A DNA stretch of 64,000 nt from Prinsepia uniflora (lineage: Eukaryota > Streptophyta > Magnoliopsida > Rosales > Rosaceae): the NCBI GenBank assembly GCA_032719365.1, contig CM064870.1, positions 20,340,738 to 20,404,737 on the forward strand, read 5' to 3'. The position numbers and the translations under genes are program-made. Below, piece after piece: positions 35,117-47,738 of this stretch; positions within the stretch are counted from its first letter, which is position 1; each line of letters opens with the position of its first letter. The notes beneath the pieces are model-generated. The model saw only the letters and a list, made by a program, of their open reading frames with translations. It was not told the DNA's origin and made no database searches.

Positions 35117-36098
35117 AAGCATTTTATCAACCTTTGTGCTCCAATGGTTAGTTTAATTACTTTTTCATTTGCTTCACTAACCGGATTATGTAGTCTCTTA
35201 TTTTCATTTTGAAACACAACCACATTCTTTTTTTTAATTCAGCAACTTGATTAACCAATGTTTTATTCGTAGCAAGTGAATTATTCAACTCGTCATCTTT
35301 AATCCTAATTTACTCTAAAAGATTAGCTTTAGTGTCTTTTAGTTCACTTAGTTTTCCTTCAAGAAGAAGGTTTTTCTTCTGAATTTCACACGTCTCTTCA
35401 AATAGATCATATTTTGTGCACAAAAAATTGTAAGTAAAATCTCCTAAGTCTTGTTCCTCATATGAGAAAGCTTGTATTCATTCAAAAGATTCATTATATT
35501 CAAGCGACAAAAGCAACAATACTACTTTCCTCATCAGGATCTGAGTCAAAATGTGATGAACACTCTAATTAGAATCGCCCCAGGCTGCTTTCTTTGTTAT
35601 ATCTCTCTTATTAAACTTGTTTTTATTCGTAGCACAATTAGTAGCAATATGACCAATCCATCCACACGGGAAACACTTAATTGATTTTTGTTTCCTCTAT
35701 TATCCTCGAACCCTGATGATTTATTATTGGTTCCATCATTTTGAGACCCAAACTTTCCCTTTCCAAAGTTCCTAGACTCAAAATTCCATTTCTTTTCCAA
35801 AGTCCCTAAACTGACTCCCATTTGCCCTTACATCTCTGCCTTTGTCTTTTAGTATTCTTCTAAATTTTTTAGCAAATACGAACTCGTAATTTAGGGACCT
35901 ACGCAATGGCCCAAGAAAAATCGTCAAAAGTGTATCCAAACTAAAATTGACTTTCATACCTTTCATGTACTTGAGGGTAAAATCACATTTTTCTAATTAA
36001 TTTTACAAATTTAATTTCCTTTTAGGAACAGATCATTAGACAACCAACTCTATGACCAAATAACAAAACTACATATTAATTTACAACCATCCAAATGG
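35117..36098 (-). pseudogene. Copia gag C-terminal part with zinc knuckle, - strand, broken
   Basis: On the - strand a glycine- and asparagine-rich segment (NFGKGKFGSQNDG) near 35760 leads into a CX2CX4HX4C knuckle (CFPCGWIGHIATNC) near 35640-35685. An acidic stretch (HFDSDPDEESSIVAF) and a coiled-coil-like region (near 35150-35400) follow, as in copia gag proteins with long C-terminal spacers. Frameshifts and stops break it at several points. The part from 36000 to 36098 is AT-rich and unassigned. It is joined to 26640-26780 across the solo LTR. Confidence 0.65.
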
Positions 36099-38777
36099 TT
36101 AATCAAAGCAACTATAGGTGCGAAAGTTAAATGTACAGGTTTAACAAACCTTACACGAAGGTAGTATAGTATTAACACATCTAGAAGTTGATGCCCTTGC
36201 CTCGAAATGTGTCCTCATTGTACTCAACAGCCTAGAGAGGATGCAAAATAAGGAAAAGTGCGAGTGGATAAAAATAACTATTAAAATGATAGACTACCAA
36301 GAAAAATATAAATTTTCCCCTCCATAAGTAAAAATATGCATGCATAATTGCAATCTTTTTTAAATAGTTAGCCAAATAAAGATAATTACAAAGAACTTAC
36401 CAGAAATTCCATTTAAATTGAAATCTCGATAGAATCCACCAAAAAATCCGCATAATACAAAACATTTTTTGGTCCATGACCATACTTTGAAAACCCTCCT
36501 CAAATGAGATTAAAATCATAAGAAGCTAGATACTTTTAAACCATGAAAAAAATCCACCATCCTCTAAAGTAATCCTGAGCCGTGGTTCAATATCCAGGGC
36601 AATCCAACCCGGGGACAATTCTCTTAACCATTGTAGAAAATACCTTAAAGTAATGGCTAGAAACTGAGAGATCCAAGATGGGACCTACTTGCCAAACTTG
36701 CATATCCAAAGTAAACATCAAAGATATGCAGCTAAAATTCTACGTGCATAGATAAACTCGACATGCACATGATAAAAAATTCCCTAGTCATGTGTCAAAG
36801 ATGAACACGTATGGCTTAAAATACCTCTAGGTCATGTGGTGGAAGAATTACCATGACAACCAAGGATCATAAGCATAGTGAAAACCACAACGTAAAACTG
36901 TTATCCAATTTGAAAATCCTTTTATCTAGTATGCTAGGATCATATAAAATTCAATGAAAACTGGAATCCATAAAATCAAGTTATGACCCAAAATAACATA
37001 ACCATGCTTAAGGTTCAAAATCATTTTTCAAATTCGTTATTAAAAATTCATATTTAATAATAAGTCAATAAAATATTATTCGAAATCTCCAAAATTAATA
37101 AAGATAATAAATCATTTTAGAATAATTATTTTAATTTACCAAAATTCATATTTAATTGGAATTTATTTAAAAACACATACTATGCATACATTATCATTTG
37201 AAAACCAAAATCCACTCAGGGGAAGCTCATCTAGGCTCAACCTTGAGCTAAATGCTCATTCGTTGTCCCCCAGAGCAGTATCATGTGTCAAATTAGCAAT
37301 TGGGATTACTAAAGGATAGTTAAAACTCTAAAATCCAACCCTATAAACACCGGAAGTTCAGGCCCTCTCTAAATGCGCTTAAAGTGACTTTGGACATCTA
37401 AAATAGCTCCTAAATGAACTCCAATTGACTCAAAATATACATCAAAAGATCTAGGACGTTAAAAAATTTATAAACAGAAGTCTCATGAGGCCGAGGAAAT
37501 GCGCCCACGCACCTGTGTAGGTGGTGGTCGAGGGGGCAGGGGGGACAGTGTCGACTTTGCCATGCTCGACTGTGGATTATACTCTCCTTCAACCTCCAAT
37601 CGGGTTTACCTGAACCCGCTACAACCACCTCGATTTTTATAGCTTGATATTTCACTCAGTTCTCAATCAAATTGATGTACTACCAATGGAAATCTATCTA
37701 CTCGAGCCAAAGAATCCAAAACTAAAGTCAAAACTAAGAAACCTCACATTGGCTGGCCAAAAATTGAGCTAGAAGTTTCAATCCGTTTTTGGGCCTTCAC
37801 TTCTTTATCCACAGTTGTCCGCTCATCCCAAGGAGAGTATGGTTGTGCTCGTGGAGAAAAACTAAAGGTGATGATATCCTTGTTGAGGTGTAAACTGCCA
37901 CATGGACAGGTTGCCAGCTGGACAAGTGAGTCTAGAAGCTTTAGAGTAATCAAATATGTGTGTGTGTGACCTGTGATGTAACCGTGAGGAGAGAGGAGTG
38001 GTTTACTTGATTACCAAGTTTTTGTAACTAACTAGCTAGGTGTCATCTTTCTATTAGATGTTGAGTGAGAGCATCTAAGCTGTGAGGTGTGTGAAATGTA
38101 CGAGAGAGGTGCATATGGAAAATAGATAATGAATGGATTGAAAACAGAGAGAAGATTCAGAGTGAATGTGTATGTAAATTCGTGTGAGGAATTTAATCAA
38201 ACAGTTGGTGTGCATCAGTGTGTAGTGATAGCACAAACCGATTCAATCATCATCATCTCAATAGAACAGTAAGAACAAACTAAACATTCATCCTAGTCTA
38301 AACCAATGAGCTAGTCTCGATTCAATCAGCTAGTGTGTGAAGAGTGTGAAGTTGAGTGAAGAACTTTACCTGAGCTGCAGTCCGCATTCCTGTGCTTCAT
38401 CTTTCGAACTTCAATAATCCTTCACTTGAGTCGAAAGGATCAAAATAATGATCAAATAGTGAGGATTTCACTTCCCTTATTTTGGTCGAGAGGGAACACG
38501 GGAAAGATGAGAGACAAAGGTTAAGATAAAAATCTGGAATAAGAATGAGGCTTTAAAAATATCTAACCAACACAATTACCAAACTACCCCTAAAGCTTCT
38601 AGACCTACACCTCCCTCATACGAGCTCCATTTGATGCATGTCATGGTCCAAGAAAAGCTTCCAAAATTAACTCCAAATAAAAACTAACTTATAAACCCGT
38701 CTTAAACTCAGGGGTATAATTATCCGTTTCTAAATTAATTTACTAAAATTCACTAATTCAAAATACGGGCCGTTACA
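36099..38777 (-). repeat. Old gypsy LTR, - strand, about 2.7 kb, probable solo
   Basis: On the - strand it begins TGTAACGGCCCG at 38777. Signals found in the other LTRs are present but worn: a donor-side ATCCACTCA at about 37210, GCGAGTGGAT near 36260, the acceptor CTCTCTAG near 36228, ATGCATGCATA at about 36338 and a possible first donor CAG|GTAAAG near 38369. AATGG at 36094-36098 and 38778-38782 may be the target duplication, but the left end would then not finish in CA, so that border is tentative. Confidence 0.65.
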
Positions 38778-39284
38778 AATGGTGAGCCCATACACATTTA
38801 AAAAAAAAAATTATTTGGGACTATCGTCTCATTTGTTTTTTAAATATAGCGATATAGAGGAAGAGTATTACATTATATGCATTAAGCATCAACCTCACCA
38901 TTCTTAAGAGTCAAATTTAAAACCTCTCACTTAACATGTAGAAAATAATACCACTAGATTATAGTACTAAGTGGCATAAGTCTTAATTAACTTAATCTCT
39001 TACCCTTCTAAATACAAGATAAGCGCAAATCTAAATAAAAAAACTAATAGACAAAAAACCAAATCCTAAGGCTGAGCTTAGCATTGCTTTCCTTTTTCCC
39101 CCATAAAAAGTTGTTTTACTAAAATGTAATATAGTACAAAAATATTTGATAAAAATAAAAAATCTTGGTTTTTTGAAACCGATAGATTTTTTACAACAAC
39201 TTTTAAAAGCAGTTTGCTATGTTACTTTTCAAAACTGTATTTACAAGAACAATTTTAGTGTACAATTAGTGTCCAGAAAACTAT
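38778..39284. other. AT-rich spacer with a possible small DNA-element remnant
   Basis: No gene is visible. The text around 39070-39240 (gcttagcattgctttcc and aacaacttttaaaagc) resembles small non-autonomous DNA elements common in plants, but I cannot find clean inverted ends or a target duplication. Confidence 0.3.
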
Positions 39285-40614
39285 ACCCCGAATATATATT
39301 CTAAAACCAAGCATTTATCCAGAAGAAAAAAAATTAGAATAATATATTCAAACTTTTGCAATCCAAACCATGCAATAAAACCATATAAATATATAAATAT
39401 GCATGCATCACATTTATTAAACAAACTATCCACTCACAGCCCAACCAGTAGCTCAATCTTGAGCTTGTATGCTCCCCAAAAGTCCTCGAAGTGTCCTTAC
39501 CAGTCAAAGTAACAATTGGGGGTCACCAACAATACATATAACCTCGTATGTAAACCCCATAAATCCCAAGATAGCACACACGTCCCGCATACGCAAGTCT
39601 TGAATTTAAACGTCCAGAACTACCCATAAACGAACTCTGATCAACCTGAAACCACCTCCATTGGATTCAACTCATCGAAACCTTTTGAACAGGCTTGACT
39701 GTGCCTCAAAACTTGCACCCATTCGCCGTCACGTGCTGATGGAAGACCGATGGCCTTCCCCACGCTCCTCCACGCGTCCTTGACATCACCCGCTAATGCC
39801 AGCCCCTACTGATGTGGCACCATACTGACATCACCATGCATGTTAACATGCCCCTAACTACTGACCTGGAACCCTACCATGTGGCATGCTAACGTGGAAC
39901 TTTCCGAGTGGTATGTTGGCGTCATCATGACATCACTTGATGAGATGTCATTATGAAATCACCTAGTGACATCATCAAGACATCATGCCAAAGTCAACCC
40001 TCGCCGAGAAGGAGGTGACGCCGCATGGCTACCATCGTCGACTGTCGGAAAACCTCAATTTTTAACCCAAACTGTAAACCTTCATAACTCCCTCAAAACT
40101 CAACCAAATTTGACAAACATTATATCAAAATCTATCTACTCAATCTCAGGATTCCAAATCCAAGCTCATAATTGAGAGACTATAATTGGATTCTAAGATA
40201 AGACCCTCGAAATCTGCGGGTTCCTTCTTTCTCATGTACCAGTCGTGCCCACATCATTCTCCCTTCAAACTTAGGCTAGTCCATCTCGTGAGAGTCCTAG
40301 GAATGTGATTCTTGCCATACTTTCAACTCAAAATGTCCAAAGATCAAAGAAGGAAATATGTGTGTGTGGGTTAGTTTGGTTGCACAAGAGAGAAAGTGAG
40401 AGAAATGAGCGATGAATGTGATCCCAAACCACAACCACACAAAACAAGCACCCCAAAAATATCTCCCTTTTTCCCATGTGACCAAAAAGCTCTTCCGGAA
40501 CAAGGAAACCCAAGCCAAAGTCCAAGGGAAAATGGTCCAAATACAAGAAAAATTCCAAAAAATCTCCATAAAATCCCGAAACAAAAAACGTAACTAAAAA
40601 CCTGGGTCGTTAAA
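39285..40614 (-). repeat. Truncated gypsy 3' LTR, - strand
   Basis: On the - strand it begins TTTAACGACCCAGG at 40614, directly after a polypurine tract, so it is the 3' LTR of the decayed - strand gypsy element to its right. ATGCATGCATC near 39401 and ATCCACTCAC at 39428-39437 correspond to the donor arm. The part beyond the donor arm is missing, so the LTR is truncated at its left end in the window. Many ACGTGG and GACATCA motifs lie at 39730-39990. Confidence 0.7.
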
Positions 40615-40721
40615 ATCTACCCACCTTAGAGAGATTTTGCCACCTACCTCTGTAAAAACTATGGAATCTAGTCCCGCAATAAAACCTCGGCTCCCATGTG
40701 ACCTTCTTTACGCATAGCTGG
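40615..40721 (-). pseudogene. pol C-terminus and polypurine tract of a decayed gypsy element, - strand
   Basis: On the - strand a purine-rich tract (aaggtgggtaga) ends next to the LTR start at 40614. Just upstream is a short, mutated chromodomain-like end (GHMGAEVLLRD). The pol frame is broken by a hAT-like insertion at about 40722. Confidence 0.6.
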
Positions 40722-41556
40722 CCCTGAGATATTGGGGGCCCAAGGCGAGCTTTTAAATTGGGGGCCCCCCACATTCTTCAACCCTTAAAGTGTGTGTATA
40801 TATATATAAACACTTTTAAAACAATATTCTTTATCATAATTCACAAAGTTAAAACTAGGACAAGAAACAATTGCCAAACAATATAATCAAATACGTATTA
40901 CATTTCTTAATTAATAATTTCTCAAAAAATACATATACTTAATCAATATAAGGAAACTTTACTTAAATATCGCACTATTTTGAGAGGCAAAAAAAATACA
41001 ATATCCCTTTTGAATTAAAATTATTTCTTTAATTTTTTTTACTTTTTAATTTCTTTAAAATTTGAGAAGATGAGAGAGAATGTCTAGGATTTAAAAATTA
41101 ACTTAAATATAATAGGGGAAGTTAGGTTATTATTTAATAAAATACAATATGAAAAGTTATTTGTTTTAAGTTAGGAAAAATTATTTGGATGATTTCGGAA
41201 AGTAGAAAATAACAGAAGATATGAAAATAAAAGGAAAAGAAACTGGTGTGTTTAGTAAAAGGAAAGAAAAATCAAAAGAGAAAGGAAGGAGAAAGAAAAA
41301 AAAATTTCAAAAGGGAAAAAAGTAAAGCAAAAAAGGGGGAAAAATTGAAAAACAACTCCCTAATAGTCTTGAAGAGGGGACCTTAGTTTAAGAGGTGTTC
41401 CCCCAACCAGGTAGTGTACATTGTTTTGCGCTGCAGTTACTTAATAATAATGAAAGCGACTCTACAACTATGTAAAAAAAAATCAAGGCCGCACCGAAGC
41501 TGGGGGCCCTAAGTGGTCGCCTCACCCAGCTACCCTCAGGGATGGCCGTGCCTCTA
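40722..41556. mobile_element. hAT-like DNA element remnant with GGGGGCCC ends, about 0.83 kb
   Basis: The left end reads TAGCTGGCCCTGAG followed by TTGGGGGCCCAAGGCGAG. The right end has the complement in reverse (gctgggggccctaagtggtcgcc, then accctcagggatggccgtg). GGCCCTGAG with GGGGGCCC and GGCGA is a well-known plant hAT terminus. The core is AT- and A-rich with no transposase. I cannot define a perfect target duplication, so exact ends are approximate. It splits the - strand gypsy pol. Confidence 0.65.
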
Positions 41557-41560
41557 CCTT

Positions 41561-41744
41561 AGAATCCCTCCAGATACCAAATACAAGGAAAAAATAGTCA
41601 CCTAAGCTAACACCCTATTTGTTCGATCCCAGATCTGAACATACCACTCACTAAGCTCAAAATCCTCTCCAAGTTCACCCAGTCTCTCTACAAGCATGTG
41701 AGACGTGTCCAACATGTACTCCCCGAGCACAAAAATTGGAAACA
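41561..41744 (-). pseudogene. Fragment of gypsy integrase C-terminal region, - strand
   Basis: The - strand reading LGEYMLDTSHMLVERLGELGEDF then YVQIWDRTNRVLA has the spacing of the region after HVSMLRKY in gypsy pol. It is separated from the preceding part (44383-44719) by the solo LTR at 41750 and from the pol end by the hAT-like element. Confidence 0.65.
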
Positions 41745-41749
41745 ACCAA

Positions 41750-44377
41750 TGACAGGACCCGTCCCAACTGGACTTTAATAACTGTGTCTGGTCCAACTCC
41801 CGTCTGACAAGTCAACTAAAGTTCCAAAACTACCCTTCAGCACTTCTCAAACAATGGATAACTGCACTGATTTTCGCTCATGCCTCCGCCTCTCGATCAG
41901 CCCCGAATGTCGTGCCACGGCCTGGAGGGTCATCAAAACAAGAAAGGTGTGAGTGGACAAAAATAATATCATTTAAAACATATTTATCAAAACACATCAT
42001 TTACCCTCCAGTTTATCAAACCATGCATGCATAGAATCAACATATGAAAAACATCACCGGTTTCCAGCCAAATCACATGAAAACATCAAATCCCGGCTCT
42101 CAAGCCCAAATGCCATTTAAATTATTTTATAAAACCGTTTTATCACACAATAAAGCATATAACTCGGGAATTACACAACCGAGGATCCTCTGGGAATTAC
42201 ACATCCAGAGTCGTCATCCATGCTGGGAATTACACATCCAGCCTCACCGGGAATTACACATCCGGTCCCTCCGGAAATTACGCATCCGGAGTCCCTCTAT
42301 GAATTACACATCTGGAGTCACTTCGGAAATTACACATCCGAAGTCTACCCATGAATTACACATCTGGGGGCATCAAACATCAATACACAATCAAAATCAT
42401 CATTAAAACCATGTTAAAACCATTTATCACAAGGCCACATGCCCAAATCTCATTTCTCATTTCTCGTAAATCCATAAAATCATTAAATAATTCAATGCAC
42501 GTAAATTCGTAAAATTATATTCGAAAACCATTCACTTTCATCAAATCATCTTTAACTCACAATATTCAAACCATCCTTTCAACATTCCGGGCCTAGCCCA
42601 AAATCATCAATTCATGCAAATCCGTACAACCGCAACCTCAGTTGCCATTTTCACATACATTCGTAAAATACCTCAAAAAGCATTATAAATCCACCAAATC
42701 CATTTCTCGGCTCAAAACCAATCTCAAATCCAGAGCTTTCACCCAAAATAGTAATTTCACAGTTTCTCAAAAAACGTGCCCAAAATACCGATTAAAATAA
42801 TCATTAAATTCAGAAATAATCATGTAAAACATTTAACTATGCATGCATATCAGTTTATAAAACAAATGTCCACTCACACACCGTCCAAACCGCTCGCTTT
42901 CAGAGCTGCAAGCGTTTCCGTAATTTCCGGTACTTTCCAGGAATCTCGAATCCTGTCCAAAATCATTACTCAAGGTCACTAACGACTTAATTAACATCAT
43001 ACTAATTCCCCATAATTTTTTGGGAATTAAATATTAACTAAACACGTAACATAAACCTCCGGACCCTCGAAACAATATCGAAATGGTGTCCGATTAACTC
43101 GAAACCAACTCTAAAATGTTTGTTACATTAAATAGGACAAAAGTCATGTTGACCTCACCTCGTAATTCGTGCCCACGCGCCGTCAAGCGCCGCCGTGAAT
43201 GGCTGCGCGTGAAACCCACGCGCCTGCTACAGTGCATCGTCCCATCCTGTTTCTCTGTCATTCGGGTCCTGCAACCCGCGACGTGACCCAATTCAATTCC
43301 TATCAATTCGACATCCATTTCAGCAATTGAACATTCTATTAGCTTCGTTATAGACCCAATTTAGGTTCAGTAAATCCAATTACATAAAACCTTACCTTAA
43401 TCCAGTCAAATCAAACTCGACCTTCGAAGAACATCGAATCACTGTTCATCGTCCAATCTCCACGATTTCCCATTGTTTTCCTTCAATTGATGCATCAGGA
43501 AGCATCGTGGGGTCCTAATGAACACATTTCCATGATCAATTTCATAGTTCCATGTCCCCAATTCCACGACTCAAGCTCGAAAATCCAACATCCTCCTCTT
43601 TTCTGTTCTAAGGCAAAACGACCCCAATTCACATCAATTCTCATTGGGTTCGGCTCGTCTCAATCCCAGGAAGCTGAATTCAAGGTTAATTTCACTCATC
43701 AACGTCTAACAATTCGAATTCGATCCTAAGGTCCATTAATGGTTTTTTGGGTTTTCTGGGTCTGTCTCTGTTTTCCTCTCGTTTTTCACTCACAATTCCC
43801 TCATAATCTCACTCTCAATTCGAATGGGTGGAGCCACACAGTTTTCATTTTTTGAGACTTAAGGATTGCCTTGCATCGATTATATACCTCCCCTGTTTTT
43901 TGTTCAAAGAACACACACACGCACACACAGTTCTGCTAATTTAAAACACAAATATCTCCCTACATCAGGCCACTAATTCAAACTTACAAGTGACAAATGT
44001 CACTAAGTAACAATCCTCATCCAATTAAACGAGCACAGGTGTCCTCACGCCATTTAACACATCACCACAATAGCTGAATCAGCCATATAATTATCTAATT
44101 CCCCATATGGCCTAAAATTACCAGTTTACCCTTGTCATAACAAATTACCAAAATACCCCTCACAATTCTAGACCCATAACTTTCACATCCGACCTCCGAT
44201 TGACGCATGCCGCTTGTCTATGAACTCGTGACGTCCTAAACTACGTCACAGTCATCGGTCAAAGTCCGTTTGACCGCTCGAATCAAAAGTCAACCGTTCA
44301 CCCAATTCTAGGGGCAAAATCGTCATTTCCTTCCAATTTTTCCAATTTTTCCTTTTTCGAATTTTCGGGTCGTCACA
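41750..44377 (-). repeat. Solo gypsy LTR, - strand, 2628 bp
   Basis: On the - strand it begins TGTGACGACCCG and ends GGGTCCTGTCA. ACCAA at 41745-41749 and 44378-44382 is a perfect duplication. It contains the conserved motif near 44207, a first donor AAG|GTAAGG at 43395, the donor arm GTGAGTGGAC starting at 42877, GTCCACTCAC ending at 41949 and the acceptor CCCTCCAG ending at 41922. Between the arms is an eight-unit tandem array. Confidence 0.93.
42165..42370 (-). repeat. Tandem array of eight GGGAATTACACATCCGGA-type units
   Basis: Given on the + strand, the unit is GGGAATTACACATC plus CCGG, CCAG or TGGAG variants, repeated eight times with spacing of about 24-33 bases. CCGG and TCCGGA segments at unit joints can pair with neighbours. 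The array lies between the inverted arms of the LTR at 41750-44377. Confidence 0.88.
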
Positions 44378-44382
44378 ACCAA

Positions 44383-44719
44383 TGAACCCCTGAGAACTCC
44401 AAAGAAAAATCCAACATGTACCCTATCGAGCTTATCCCCTCGGTACCCTAAAGATCAACCAACTTACGTTAACCAAAACGTTCAATTCTAGAATCCATAA
44501 ACACACAAGCAACCTAAGCCAAGTGAGAAAAAGTACAAGTTTGCATTATAGAAAACATACGTGCTCATCCACCTATGAGTAGGTTGTGTCCCATCTAGTC
44601 ACCACCTGCCCTACTGGCCCCATGGGTAGTCTCTTGACTCCCAGATGCTACAGTTGGAAAAAGGCGTCGTCACCTACTAACCGTGCTCTGTAGTGCCCTA
44701 ACTGGTAGCACCATCATCT
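44383..44719 (-). pseudogene. Integrase C-terminal fragment of the decayed gypsy element, - strand
   Basis: On the - strand mutated remnants of the integrase C-terminal (GPY/F) region are readable near 44383-44510, ending in a segment (SLEFSGVH) that continues into the 41561-41744 piece when the solo LTR is removed. From 44510 to 44719 the sequence is too decayed to assign. The + strand LTR at 44720 interrupts it. Confidence 0.5.
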
Positions 44720-47700
44720 TGTAAGGTCCCGTCTCGAAAATTAGGGTTAAGACGGTGATTCGTGAAGGATTAGCAAACTTAATCGGTGGTTAGTTGGTTC
44801 CGATAGGTCCGTTAGCGTAGAATGACGATATTGCCCATAAGTTGGGTAAAAAGTTGACTTTTAGTTCTGGCGGTCAATTGGGTATTTACCGATGACCGTG
44901 ACGTAGTTTGGAACGTCATGAATCCGTAGACAGGTGGCACGACCGATTCCGACATCCGAGGAGGAAGTTATGATGTTCGGAAGGTTGAGGGCATTACCGT
45001 AATTTGGTTAAACTAGGGGAAAGAGTTGACTTTTTGTACGATTGGGTTTTGACACGTTGACCAAGGACCGTTAGATAGATCTTGTAGTCCTGAGTTCAAC
45101 GACAGGCGGCACGACTTCATCGGATCTAGGATGTGTGAGATACGGGTCTAGAAAGGTAGTGGCATAATCGTAATTTTGATTCAAAAGAAGGGCATTTTGG
45201 TCTTTTGCACATTAGGAATTGTGCATTTGGATTGGGACAAGTGTGCTGATGAGATTGGGATATTTTGAGTTGGGTTGAGGGGATGGTGACACGTGTTAGG
45301 GGTCTAGTGGCTTCTAGGATCTCTCACGGTCCAATTAAACGGGTATGCAATGTGTTCGTGCTTGTTCGAAGACGAGAGAAACAGAGACAGAGAAGAGAGG
45401 GAAAATCGAGCAAGTGAAGGGCGGTATGTGGTGTTTATGTGAATTGTTGAGTGTGTGAGAGATCAAGTGAGAGCTGATGAGTGAAGGTGAGAGAGAAGTT
45501 GTGAGGGAAATCGGTGTGTGCGAGGTGTGAGTCCACGGGAAAAACAGAGAGAGCTGAGGGAGTTGGTGGTGGTGTGGCTGTGTGCTTATCGATTGGGCTC
45601 GAGAGGAAGCTGGGACGACTCTGTGGACGCCAGGGAACGTGGCGGCGAGAACGGTGGTGGACGGCTGCAGCTAATTTCTCATCCCCGTTAGTATGCCCTG
45701 TTTTTCCGTGAATTTCAAACGGGAAGTCGTGGACTTAGGGGCTGAGTCGAGGGATTTGGTGAGTTGTGTGCGACTCAGTGGGGTCCTAAGAACCGTCTAA
45801 GGTGGTTTCCGTGACAGGGGAGTAGCTGGGTGGCCAGATGGTGAAACAGGGGACTGATCGGGTTTGGTTTCGAGTTTGAGACGACGGGCTATAGGCCGTG
45901 TCGAGGTGTTAGAGTGGTTGGAATAGATTGCTTAGGACTGGACGGTGAGGATGGTAAAAAGAGGAGTCGAAACGGTGGAGAACCGGGTACGCTGGTTCAG
46001 ACCGGTTCGCCCAAGGAAGACGACGATGAACAGTGACTGTGTGCAGGTGCATGAGGCCCACGCGCAGCCACTTTGGGCGGCGCGTGGGGGCGCGTGAGGC
46101 GGTTTCCGGTGAAGAGTCCAACTGAATTTTTGTTCTAAATGTCATAACGAATCCAATGGAATAGGTTTCGGGTTATTCGGACGTTGTTTCGGGTTAGTTC
46201 TGCGGGATCGAAGGTCTAGGGTCCCGTTTAAAGTACGCTTAGAAGTTCGGAAAAGTTATGGGATTTGAGTAGGACTTTTGTGAAGTAGTTAGTAACCTCG
46301 GTATGGACTTTGGACAGGTTCGGGAAAGCCGAGGGTAGCGGAATGGCCGGGAACGGCGTAAGTGCGCGCGTATCGAGGCGACGTCGGAATGGTCTGTGAG
46401 TGGACTTTTCTTTCTAACTCTTGATACATGCATATATGTTTTAATATGTTTTCTTACGTGATTCTATGATTTCATTTATGATTGTGATGGTTTACGGTTT
46501 TGCACGTTTTTCGAGGAAAGGACAGTTTTCACGTTTTACGAGGTTTTGATAAATACCGTGCTTTGAACCTGGTTTTTAATGATTGGATTTCGGGATTTGA
46601 ATTACGATTTGATTTTAAAGGAAGTAAAGGATTTTGAAAAGGTTTTTCAGGCTTGAAGCCCAGTTCTAAAGTGGTTTTCAGAAAGGTGATTTCGGGTTTT
46701 GGAATCGGAATTCCGGATGACAATTCGGGATTCAATTCCGGACTTGAAATGGATTTCCGGGTTTGGGTTCGGAATGGTTATTCTGGATGCCGGCTTACGG
46801 AATGATGGTTACGGACTCTGATTTGAAAATGAGAAGGAAATGAGTTCTGGATTTGGATTCTGAATGACGGTTCTGGATGCCAGAAGGGCATCAGACCAGT
46901 GATTTCGGATTCGGGTTTGGATATGGAAATGGAAAATGGTTTTCAAACGGTTTTGGATTGGATTTGCTGGATCTAATTATTGGGTTTAAAGACCCGGATA
47001 TTACGATTGACAGGGGACGGGCCCGGATTGGGTTTAAAGACCCGGATTGAGTTTAAAGACTCGAATATATTGATATTTCCCCCGTAGGCCTGTTGAGTTT
47101 AAAGACTCGGATATTATTGAGGCCTAGATTGAGTTTAAAGACTCGGGAGTTTAAAGACTCGGATAAATCCAGCAGGTTCGATGGATGAAAATGGGGTTAC
47201 AAATGTGTTGTGGATTTCACTGAGAATTGCAGATAATGGTTTTCTGAGTTTTTGGGCAGTGGCCCGGACGGAACGGTTTTCGGTGGTTTTGGACTGAGGC
47301 CCGGGATTTGAGAAAAAGAAAAATGTGTTTAATTTTTTCGTGCATGGTTGTGTGATATGGAATTGATATGCATGCATTGGTTTTCAAAACGGAGGGTATA
47401 AATGTATGTGTTTTCTGATAACTGTTTTTGAACATAAACTTTATTTTTGGCCACTCACAGTCTTTTCTTATGTTCGATACCCTCCAGGTTGTTGCGGCGC
47501 GGGCTGTTGGTTGAGAGACGGAGACATCACATGGACGTTCCACAGTAGACTCTGCGCACTCTGGGAAGTTCGAAAGTTGTTGAGATGGTCGGACCGGAAC
47601 TCCCTTGTCCGACTTACGTGTCACACGGAGGTTAGACATCTGTTTGGCCCTCGTGTTATGTGTAAATTAGACGGGAGCGGGGTGTAGCCCTTAATCTCGG

Positions 47701-47723
47701 GGGATTAGGGGTGGGCCCTGACA
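44720..47723 (+). repeat. 5' LTR of the short non-autonomous element, 3004 bp
   Basis: It begins TGTAAGGTCCCG and ends CCCTGACA. It belongs to the same family as the solo LTR at 17394. The paired GACAGGYGGCACG motif lies near 44929 and 45105. The donor arm GTGAGTGGAC is at 46396, GGCCACTCAC at 47449-47458 (one mismatch to the donor arm) and the acceptor CCCTCCAG ends at 47487. An exon-like piece between GGACAG at 46313-46318 and the donor is very similar in both family members. Confidence 0.9.
46981..47165 (+). repeat. Array of palindromic TTTAAAGAC units
   Basis: Six units of GGGTTTAAAGACCC or GAGTTTAAAGACTC occur at irregular spacing. Each unit is close to a perfect palindrome. The array lies between the inverted arms of the LTR. 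Confidence 0.8.
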
Positions 47724-47726
47724 ATT

Positions 47727-47738
47727 TGGTATCAGAGC
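47727..47738 (+). other. Primer-binding site for initiator Met-tRNA
   Basis: TGGTATCAGAGC begins three bases after the LTR end (TGACA, then ATT). Confidence 0.9.

Noticed and set aside
36094..36098. AATGG as a firm target duplication for the LTR at 36099-38777
   Set aside because: The match to 38778-38782 is exact, but the LTR would then not end in CA; a chance match over the region searched is possible, so I keep it only as tentative.
42165..42370. CRISPR-like array of regular repeats
   Set aside because: The window is plant nuclear DNA, the units are tandem and variable with no true spacers, and the array lies inside an LTR.
45514..45711. 65-codon ORF and other short ORFs in the 44720 LTR
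   Set aside because: They lie in LTR leader sequence and the related LTR at 17394 does not keep the frame.
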